This document shows positions 26,426-32,203 of a DNA stretch of 32,203 bases, piece by piece. The DNA is from Neomoorella sulfitireducens. Lineage in GTDB: Bacteria; Bacillota; DSM-521; Neomoorellales; Neomoorellaceae. The notes under the pieces were generated by a model. It was not told the origin of the DNA. It worked only from the letters and a program-made list of their open reading frames with translations, and made no database searches. Every line of letters begins with the position of its first letter. Position 1 is the stretch's first letter. Position numbers and translations under genes: made by a program. The stretch lies in NCBI RefSeq assembly GCF_024733845.1, contig NZ_JANRHG010000020.1, positions 1-32,203 on the forward strand, read 5' to 3'.

Positions 26426-28318
26426 ATGTACAGAGCCGGAAATTACGATGTCATTGTAATCGGCACCGGTCATGCCGGCTGTGAAGCCGCCCTGGCCGCG
26501 GCAAAGCTGGGCTGCCGCACGCTGGCGCTGACCATCAGCCTGGAAAATATAGCCATGATGCCCTGTAACCCTTCCGTAGGGGGACCGGCCAAGGGTCATC
26601 TGGTAAGGGAGATTGATGCCCTGGGTGGTATAATAGGATTAAATACCGACCGCAGCCGCATCCAGATTCGCCGTCTTAATGGAGGTAAAGGGCCGGCAGT
26701 CAGGGCCCTGCGAGCCCAGGCTGATAAAAAACTTTACCAGCAACTGATGACCCTTAATCTTGAGCGGCAAGAAAATCTTGAAGTAAAGCAGGCAGAAGTT
26801 ACCCGCCTGATTGTGGAAGATGGAGGCATCAAGGGTGTCCTGACCAGGACGGGAGCATTATTCACCTGTAAGGCAGTTGTTTTAACTACCGGCACCTATC
26901 TCAGGGGACGGATTATCATTGGCGATGTGGCCTACCCCGGCGGTCCTAATGGCCAGTTTCCGGCCATTGAGCTGGCAGCCAGTCTAAAGGAACTGGGTCT
27001 AACTATGGGCCGCTTTAAGACCGGCACACCCCCCAGGATCAGCAGCCGTTCTATTAATTGGGAAGTGTTGATTGAACAGCCGGGTGACAGGGAACCTTTA
27101 AATTTCTCATTTTGGGAAGATAACAGCCAACGACCCAATGTCTCATGCTGGCTGACCCACACCAATGAGTTGACACACCGGATCATAAGGGATAACCTGG
27201 ACCGGGCCCCCCTGTTCAGCGGTATAATTGAAGGCAAAGGCCCGCGTTATTGTCCTTCAATAGAAGATAAAGTAGTCCGTTTTGCCGACAAACCGTCCCA
27301 CCAGATCTTTCTGGAACCGGAGGGTCTGGGAACCGAAGAATGGTATGTTCAGGGTTTGTCCACCAGCCTGCCGGAGGACGTACAGCTGGCCGCCCTGCGC
27401 AGCATACGGGGACTCGAAAAAGCAGAAATTATGCGGCCGGGTTACGCCATTGAATATGATTACCTGGACCCGACCCAGCTCAAGGCAACCCTGGAGTGCA
27501 AGAACCTCAGCGGTTTATTTACAGCCGGGCAGATCAATGGGACTTCGGGTTATGAGGAGGCTGCAGCCCAGGGACTTATAGCGGGAATAAATGCCGCCTG
27601 CCTGGTCAAAGGAAAAGAGCCATTTATTTTAAGACGAGATCAGGCCTATATAGGGGTGCTAATCGATGATCTGGTTACCAGGGGTGTGACCGAACCTTAC
27701 CGCATGCTTACGGCAAGGGCGGAACACCGCTTGCTGCTGCGGGAAGATAATGCCGATTTACGCCTTGCCGCCCTGGGTCATGATATAGGCCTCCTGGATG
27801 AAGAAAAGTACAGGAAGCTCCAGAAAAAAGAAAAAGCCATCAAAGAAGGAATTGAACTATTAGAAAAGCAGCATGTAGGGAGTAACAATGAAACCATCCA
27901 GGAAATATTGCAAAGATGCCAGGAGGCAACCCTTAAGGGGACAGCAAGCCTGGCCGAGCTCCTGAAGAGGCCCGGATTAAAATATCAAGAACTGGCAAGG
28001 GCCGGACTCGTGCCGGGACTCCCGGCAGATGTTGCTGGGGAGATCGAAATGATTCTCAAATACGAAGGCTATATTGCGAAAGAAAAAGCCCAGGTAGAAC
28101 GGATGTTAAAACTGGAAGGACGGCATTTGCCGGATAATATCAATTACCGGGAAATACGGGGCTTATCCCGGGAAGGCGTCGATCACCTGGAAAGGATACG
28201 CCCACGTTCCCTGGGCCAGGCCCTGCGCATCCCGGGTGTTACACCGGCAGATATCAGCATTTTAATGGTTTATCTCGAACAAAAAAGGCGTGAGGGTGTA
28301 AATACCTGTGCCGGTTAA
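26426..28318 (+). CDS. mnmG: tRNA uridine 5-carboxymethylaminomethyl modification enzyme MnmG
   Basis: A 630-residue FAD enzyme, partner of MnmE. The dinucleotide motif [17 protein letters not shown] is at about 13-29, and [24 protein letters not shown] follows near 49-72 (shown here only as key blocks). The second signature [17 protein letters not shown] and the C-terminal helical MnmE-binding domain with [12 protein letters not shown] are present. I chose the ATG at 26426, five bases after AGGTGA; an in-frame GTG nine bases upstream is part of that site. The stop overlaps the rsmG start. Confidence 0.96.
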   Translation: MYRAGNYDVIVIGTGHAGCEAALAAAKLGCRTLALTISLENIAMMPCNPSVGGPAKGHLVREIDALGGIIGLNTDRSRIQIRRLNGGKGPAVRALRAQADKKLYQQLMTLNLERQENLEVKQAEVTRLIVEDGGIKGVLTRTGALFTCKAVVLTTGTYLRGRIIIGDVAYPGGPNGQFPAIELAASLKELGLTMGRFKTGTPPRISSRSINWEVLIEQPGDREPLNFSFWEDNSQRPNVSCWLTHTNELTHRIIRDNLDRAPLFSGIIEGKGPRYCPSIEDKVVRFADKPSHQIFLEPEGLGTEEWYVQGLSTSLPEDVQLAALRSIRGLEKAEIMRPGYAIEYDYLDPTQLKATLECKNLSGLFTAGQINGTSGYEEAAAQGLIAGINAACLVKGKEPFILRRDQAYIGVLIDDLVTRGVTEPYRMLTARAEHRLLLREDNADLRLAALGHDIGLLDEEKYRKLQKKEKAIKEGIELLEKQHVGSNNETIQEILQRCQEATLKGTASLAELLKRPGLKYQELARAGLVPGLPADVAGEIEMILKYEGYIAKEKAQVERMLKLEGRHLPDNINYREIRGLSREGVDHLERIRPRSLGQALRIPGVTPADISILMVYLEQKRREGVNTCAG

Positions 28319-29027
28319 AGATCTAATGATCAGTTTACGAAAAACGGTAGGTTTAAATATATCTGAAGACCAGGCCGGCGTTATAAATGCTTATATCGAG
28401 CTTCTTTTAGCAACAAATGAAAAGGTAAACCTGACAGCTATTGTAGAGGAGGGAGAAATCTGGAGAAAGCATATCCTGGATTCCCTTCTTATTTTTTCTG
28501 CCCTGGACGTACCAATAGGTGCCAGGGTTATTGATGTGGGCACCGGGGCAGGAATCCCGGGCCTGATTCTTAAAATATACCGCCCGGACCTGCGTATTAC
28601 CCTTCTTGAAGCCCAGCAAAAAAAGGTTAAATTCCTGGAAAAAGCAGTAAAACAGTTGGGATTAAAGGAGGTTGAATGTTTATGGGGCCGGGCTGAAGAT
28701 ATTGGCCATCATCAAAATTACCGGGAAAAATACAACCTGGCCGTAGCCAGGGCTGTAGCGCCTTTAAATACCCTGGTGGAATACTGCCTCCCCCTGGTGC
28801 AGGTTGATGGATTTATGGTAGCATATAAAGGCCCGGCCGGTACAGAAGAAGCAAAGGTAGCTGCAGGGGCCATTGCCATCCTCGGTGGTGGGGATACGAC
28901 AATATGGCAACATGTCATTCCCGATGGGGAGGGAAAACGCTTTCTCATCATCGTGAAAAAAGTAAAGGTGACGCCGCCGTCATACCCGCGCCGCCCGGGA
29001 GTGCCTGCCAAAAGGCCCCTTAAGTAA
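28308..29027 (+). CDS. rsmG: 16S rRNA (guanine-527-N7) methyltransferase
   Basis: A 239-residue Rossmann methyltransferase (GidB). The SAM motif [17 protein letters not shown] is at about 75-91, preceded by NEKVNLTAI and [20 protein letters not shown] and the [15 protein letters not shown] region follow. It methylates G527 of 16S rRNA, a site linked to streptomycin sensitivity. The GTG start overlaps the last mnmG codons; a downstream ATG at 28326 is an alternative. The C-terminal tail is basic and proline-rich (PPSYPRRPG). Confidence 0.94.
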   Translation: MPVKDLMISLRKTVGLNISEDQAGVINAYIELLLATNEKVNLTAIVEEGEIWRKHILDSLLIFSALDVPIGARVIDVGTGAGIPGLILKIYRPDLRITLLEAQQKKVKFLEKAVKQLGLKEVECLWGRAEDIGHHQNYREKYNLAVARAVAPLNTLVEYCLPLVQVDGFMVAYKGPAGTEEAKVAAGAIAILGGGDTTIWQHVIPDGEGKRFLIIVKKVKVTPPSYPRRPGVPAKRPLK

Positions 29028-29104
29028 GGGAAAATAAAATTGCCGGCAGGAACAAAAAAAAACATGCCGAAATAATGAAAAAAAGTCAAGGGAGAGGTAA
29101 TCCC

Positions 29105-29866
29105 ATGGGCAAGGTTATAGCCATTGCCAATCAAAAGGGAGGGGTTGGTAAAACAACCACAGCTGTCAATTTAAGCGCCTTTTTAGCCCAGGAAGGGAAA
29201 CAGGTGCTGCTGGTAGATATTGACCCCCAGGGCAATGCCACCAGCGGTCTGGGCATTGACCGCCTGCACATCGAACATTGTGTCTATGATGTTATTATTA
29301 ACAGCGTACCCATAGCGAGTATAATAATTAAAACCGGCGTTCCCCATCTAGACTTGGTACCGGCTACTATCGAACTGGCCGGGGCCGAAGTTGAGCTGGT
29401 GACGGCCATAGCCAGGGAGCAGAAATTAAAAAAGGCCTTGCAGGATGTTAAGAATAATTATGACTACATAATCATTGATTGCCCTCCTTCCCTGGGTCTT
29501 CTCACCGTCAATGCCCTTACGGCAGCTGAAGGTGTCTTAATACCCATCCAGTGTGAATATTACGCCCTTGAAGGGCTTGGACAGTTGCTGAACACCATCC
29601 AGCTGGTAAACCGCCACCTGAATTCCCGCTTAAAAATAGAGGGGGTCGTCTTGACCATGTTTGATCCCCGGACCAATTTATCAATGCAGGTTGTGGATGA
29701 AGTAAAAAACCATTTTTCTGCAAAAGTATTTAAAAGTATAATCCCGCGCAATGTACGGTTAAGCGAGGCGCCGAGCTACGGGCAACCAATTAGCATCTAT
29801 GATCCCCGTTCCCGCGGCGCGGAAGCATATAAAGAACTGGCCCTGGAGGTAATGAACAATGGCTAA
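29105..29866 (+). CDS. parA: Chromosome partitioning ATPase ParA (Soj)
   Basis: A 253-residue deviant Walker ATPase of normal Soj length. The motif KGGVGKTT is at 11-18, DIDPQGN at about 40-46, and the DNA-binding basic patches are near the C-terminus. It works with ParB on origin segregation and on DnaA control. I chose the ATG at 29105 after GGAGAGGTAA; a longer form starting at 29075 lacks a site. Its 3' end overlaps the parB start by eight bases. Confidence 0.97.
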   Translation: MGKVIAIANQKGGVGKTTTAVNLSAFLAQEGKQVLLVDIDPQGNATSGLGIDRLHIEHCVYDVIINSVPIASIIIKTGVPHLDLVPATIELAGAEVELVTAIAREQKLKKALQDVKNNYDYIIIDCPPSLGLLTVNALTAAEGVLIPIQCEYYALEGLGQLLNTIQLVNRHLNSRLKIEGVVLTMFDPRTNLSMQVVDEVKNHFSAKVFKSIIPRNVRLSEAPSYGQPISIYDPRSRGAEAYKELALEVMNNG

Positions 29867-30749
29867 AAGGGGTCTGGGCCGGGGTCTGGAAGCCCTGTTG
29901 CCGGCGGTAGAAAAAAAAGAAGTTTTGGCCGGAGAAGTATTTCAAATAGAAGTTGATAAAATAGTTGCCGGTCGTCACCAGCCAAGGCGAGATTTTGATG
30001 TAGCCAAATTAGAAGAACTGGCGCAGTCAATAAAAAGTCACGGCGTTATTCAGCCCATAGTTGTAAAGCCTGTAGAAGAAGGGCGCTATGAACTAATTGC
30101 CGGCGAAAGACGCCTGCGGGCCTGTAAAATAGCCGGGTTAAAAGAAATACCGGCAATCATTAAGGAACTGGATGCCAGGGAAACGGCAGAAATAGCTTTA
30201 ATCGAGAACTTACAGCGAGAAGACCTGAATCCTTTGGAAGAAGCAGAAGCTTACCGGTCTTTAATAAATGAATATAACCTCACCCAGGAAGAGATAGCCC
30301 ATCGCGTCGGCAAGAGCCGGCCTGTCATTGCCAATGCCCTGAGACTGTTGCAGTTGCCTGCTGAAATCCAGGAAATGGTCAGGGAAGGCGCCCTTTCTTC
30401 CGGTCATGCCAGGATAATACTGAGTTTAAAAGATAGAGAACAACAATTGCTTCTGGCGAAAAAGATCATTGCCGAAGGAATGGCAGTACGTGAAGCAGAA
30501 TTATTCATTAAAAAGATGCAGGATAAGAGAACACCAAAACTCGAAAAGGATAAAAAGGGTAAAAAAGTTGATATAGAAGTAAAACAATTGGAGGACAGGT
30601 TGCAAACTATATTTAGTACGAAAGTTAAACTGGCGCACGGGAAAAATAAAGGCAAAATTGAAATCTATTACTTTGGAACAGAAGACCTGGAAAGGATTAT
30701 AAATGTCTTAACCGGGGAAAATGTTTCACGTGAAACATTTAAAAATTAA
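29859..30749 (+). CDS. parB: Chromosome partitioning CTPase/DNA-binding protein ParB (Spo0J)
   Basis: A 296-residue ParB. The N-terminal CTP-binding domain has the GERRLRA box at 82-88 and the ENLQREDLNPLEEA segment; the helix-turn-helix is LTQEEIAHRVGKSRP near 135-150; a lysine-rich linker (about 222-240) precedes the dimerisation domain. It loads at parS, slides and spreads on DNA, and recruits SMC. The ATG follows GGAGGTAATG. The gene carries a parS site in its own last codons. Confidence 0.97.
   Translation: MAKRGLGRGLEALLPAVEKKEVLAGEVFQIEVDKIVAGRHQPRRDFDVAKLEELAQSIKSHGVIQPIVVKPVEEGRYELIAGERRLRACKIAGLKEIPAIIKELDARETAEIALIENLQREDLNPLEEAEAYRSLINEYNLTQEEIAHRVGKSRPVIANALRLLQLPAEIQEMVREGALSSGHARIILSLKDREQQLLLAKKIIAEGMAVREAELFIKKMQDKRTPKLEKDKKGKKVDIEVKQLEDRLQTIFSTKVKLAHGKNKGKIEIYYFGTEDLERIINVLTGENVSRETFKN
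30722..30737. other. parS: parS centromere site
   Basis: TGTTTCACGTGAAACA is a perfect 16-base palindrome identical to the B. subtilis parS consensus. It encodes part of the C-terminus of ParB (VSRETF). It lies about 8 kb from the origin and is the only exact copy I found in the window. Confidence 0.95.
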
Positions 30750-30865
30750 GCCCGGCAGTTTACCCTTATGGCGGTATTGGCCCGGGCATAATTTAAGTAC
30801 AGGGGACGTTTCAATGGCGATTAAAGCCGTTACCGTTCCCGGACCAGGAAAAGGAGGAAGGATTA

Positions 30866-31420
30866 ATGACTACATACTGGCCAGAGAAAGGAAAAGCAAA
30901 TACCGAGGGCACGGTAAAACTGGCCCTGGAACATGCCAGGCAACTGGGTCTTAAAGATATTGTTGTTGCCTCGGCAACTGGCTACAGTGCCTTAATGTGT
31001 CTGGGAAATAACGATTTGAATATCGTCTGTGTAACCCGCCAGGCGGGTTTTAAAAAACCGGGTGAAATAGAGATGGATGGGGCTATCCGCCGTCGTCTTG
31101 AAGAGGGAGGTATTAAAGTCCTGACCACCACCCATCTGATGGCCGGCCTTGATCGTGCCCTGCGTTTCTCATTCCAGGGTATATATCCTTCTGAGATCAT
31201 AGCCAGTACCCTGCGCCTTTTCGGCCAGGGTACCAAGGTGGCGGTTGAAGTTGCCGGCATGGCCCTGGACGCCGGGCTTATCCCTGCCGGTGTAGACGTC
31301 ATTGCCCTTGGCGGAAGCAGCGAGGGAACTGATACGGCCCTGGTTCTCAGGCCGGCCCATTCCCAGGATTTTTTTGCAACCAGGATTAAAGAAATAATTT
31401 GCAAACCCAGGGATTTTTAA
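30866..31420 (+). CDS. Stand-alone pyruvate kinase C-terminal (alpha/beta) domain-like protein
   Basis: A 184-residue protein resembling the allosteric C-terminal domain of pyruvate kinase, without the catalytic barrel. The segment NTEGTVKLALEHARQLG (12-28), then DIVVASATGYSAL (31-43) and VCVTRQAGF, is the recognisable part; the central region has no catalytic motif I know. The ATG follows GGAGGAAGG. It is co-oriented with parB (116 bases downstream) and the DUF554 gene. It may bind a sugar phosphate or nucleotide; the function is unknown. Confidence 0.7.
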   Translation: MTTYWPEKGKANTEGTVKLALEHARQLGLKDIVVASATGYSALMCLGNNDLNIVCVTRQAGFKKPGEIEMDGAIRRRLEEGGIKVLTTTHLMAGLDRALRFSFQGIYPSEIIASTLRLFGQGTKVAVEVAGMALDAGLIPAGVDVIALGGSSEGTDTALVLRPAHSQDFFATRIKEIICKPRDF

Positions 31421-31456
31421 TAAGCATGAAGCCGGGAAAAGATAGAGGTGAAAAGC

Positions 31457-32137
31457 TTGTGGGGTACGTTAGTTAATGTCCTGGCCATCCTGGCCGGAAC
31501 CCTTGTGGGAACAATAATTGGCCAGCGCCTGCCCCAGCGCCTGCTAACAACAGTTACCCAGGCCACCGGCCTGGGTGTATTACTTGTAGGACTTTCAATG
31601 GCCGGCCAGAGCCAGAACATCGTCCTGGTAATTGTCAGCCTGGCTGCCGGCGGCATCTGCGGGGAACTGCTGGACATCGAAGGACGCCTGGCCAGTCTGG
31701 GGAAACGCCTGGAGCTTTATTTTTCCCGTAACGGCAGGGGTGAAATTACCCGGGCTTTTGTGGGATCCAGCCTGCTTTTCTGTGTCGGTGCCATGGCCAT
31801 AATGGGCTCCCTGGAAGCAGGGTTGCGCGGGAATCACGGCACTCTCTATGCCAAGTCCATACTGGACGGCATTCTTGCCGTTTCTATGAGCGCCGTCCAG
31901 GGGTGGGGGGTTGCCCTGTCGGCACTTGCTGTTTTTATTTACCAGGGGGGCCTGACCGTCCTGGCCGGTTGGTTGCAGCACTATCTCACACCTGCAGTAA
32001 TAGCAGAAATTACTGCTAGTGGCGGCCTGCTTATCATTGCCATAGCCCTGGGAATATTGAAGGTAAAGGATATTCGTACCGGTAACCTTTTACCGGCTCT
32101 ATTATTTGCGGCTCTCCTGGCATTATGGTGGCAATAA
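31457..32137 (+). CDS. DUF554 integral membrane protein
   Basis: A 226-residue hydrophobic protein of the DUF554 (YdfK-like) family with about six to seven membrane segments, including the first (LVNVLAILAGTLVGTIIG), NIVLVIVSLAAGGICGELL, VALSALAVFIYQGGLTVLAG, and the last (LLPALLFAALLALWW). The TTG start at 31457 gives MWGTLVN, matching the usual start of this family, five bases after AGAGGTGA; a GTG at 31448 is part of that site. Transport function is suspected for the family but not known. Confidence 0.85.
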   Translation: MWGTLVNVLAILAGTLVGTIIGQRLPQRLLTTVTQATGLGVLLVGLSMAGQSQNIVLVIVSLAAGGICGELLDIEGRLASLGKRLELYFSRNGRGEITRAFVGSSLLFCVGAMAIMGSLEAGLRGNHGTLYAKSILDGILAVSMSAVQGWGVALSALAVFIYQGGLTVLAGWLQHYLTPAVIAEITASGGLLIIAIALGILKVKDIRTGNLLPALLFAALLALWWQ

Positions 32138-32172
32138 ACACCCTTTGCCTGCGGCGGCAGGTAAAGGGTGTT
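32137..32172. terminator. Strong 16-bp hairpin after the DUF554 gene
   Basis: The arms 32137-32152 and 32157-32172 pair over 16 bp with one G-U, around a GGCG loop. It starts on the stop codon of the DUF554 gene. On the plus strand no T tract follows; on the minus strand TTTATT follows, so it may serve a converging minus gene too. Confidence 0.7.
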
Positions 32173-32178
32173 TGCGGG

Positions 32179-32203
32179 TTACCACACTTTTACGGCCTGG
32201 GCT
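32179..32203 (-). CDS. Possible C-terminal end of a converging minus-strand gene
   Basis: The minus strand reads AQAVKVW and stop (TAA at 32181-32179), running off the right edge. It is placed as a converging gene would be, just beyond the shared hairpin. Only seven codons are seen, so this is a suggestion only. Confidence 0.25.

Noticed and set aside
30721-30954. Plus-strand frame starting in the parS site (MFHVKHLK...)
   Set aside because: It starts inside parB, has no ribosome binding site and runs over the well-supported next gene.

Overview
This window spans the replication origin of a low-to-moderate GC Firmicute. The gene order (gyrA-gyrB-remB-recF-S4-dnaN-dnaA on the minus strand, rpmH-rnpA-yidD-yidC-jag-mnmE-mnmG-rsmG-parA-parB on the plus strand), the T-box leader, the frequent TTG/GTG starts and the protein style suggest a thermophilic acetogen of the Moorella type. 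That genus call is an inference from memory of the family and was not checked by any search.

Layout. 1-1900 (minus): the 5' end of a probable serA, a class V aminotransferase, and a T-box leader with its own promoter. Between the two genes lies a strongly foldable 214-nt gap. 1896-3865: a methyltransferase (minus) and a class I aminotransferase (plus). 4187-7634 (plus): a glyoxylate assimilation operon of glyoxylate carboligase-like enzyme, hydroxypyruvate isomerase and tartronate semialdehyde reductase. 7640-9960: a decayed catabolic stretch with one intact PfkB kinase, surrounded on the minus strand by remnants: two unidentified C-terminal pieces, a GH15 C-terminal piece, a frameshifted microcompartment shell protein, and a fragment of an RbsC-type sugar permease. 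10118-10876 (plus): a VapBC-type toxin-antitoxin pair with a clear palindromic operator. 10959-13622 (minus): an intact GH15 enzyme and pdxST. 13744-22544 (minus): gyrA, gyrB, remB, recF, S4-domain gene, dnaN and dnaA. 22776-32137 (plus): the rpmH-to-parB block, then a stand-alone pyruvate-kinase C-terminal-like protein and a DUF554 membrane protein.

The origin appears bipartite, as in Bacillus subtilis. DnaA-box-like sites lie upstream of dnaA, and the dnaA-dnaN gap holds DnaA boxes, a short GC spacer and a row of TAC trinucleotides matching the DnaA-trio unwinding architecture. A perfect parS site lies inside the 3' end of parB. Genes diverge from this point, so core genes run with the replication fork, while the glyoxylate operon, the class I aminotransferase and vapBC run against it.

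Metabolically, the left part connects glyoxylate, tartronate semialdehyde/hydroxypyruvate and serine: the T-box-controlled aminotransferase and SerA make serine or interconvert it with glyoxylate, and the Gcl-Hyi-GlxR set moves glyoxylate to glycerate. The least ordinary items are the Gcl-like enzyme that keeps the canonical ThDP glutamate, the T-box whose specifier and discriminator readings disagree, the foldable serA leader, and the graveyard of sugar/microcompartment genes.
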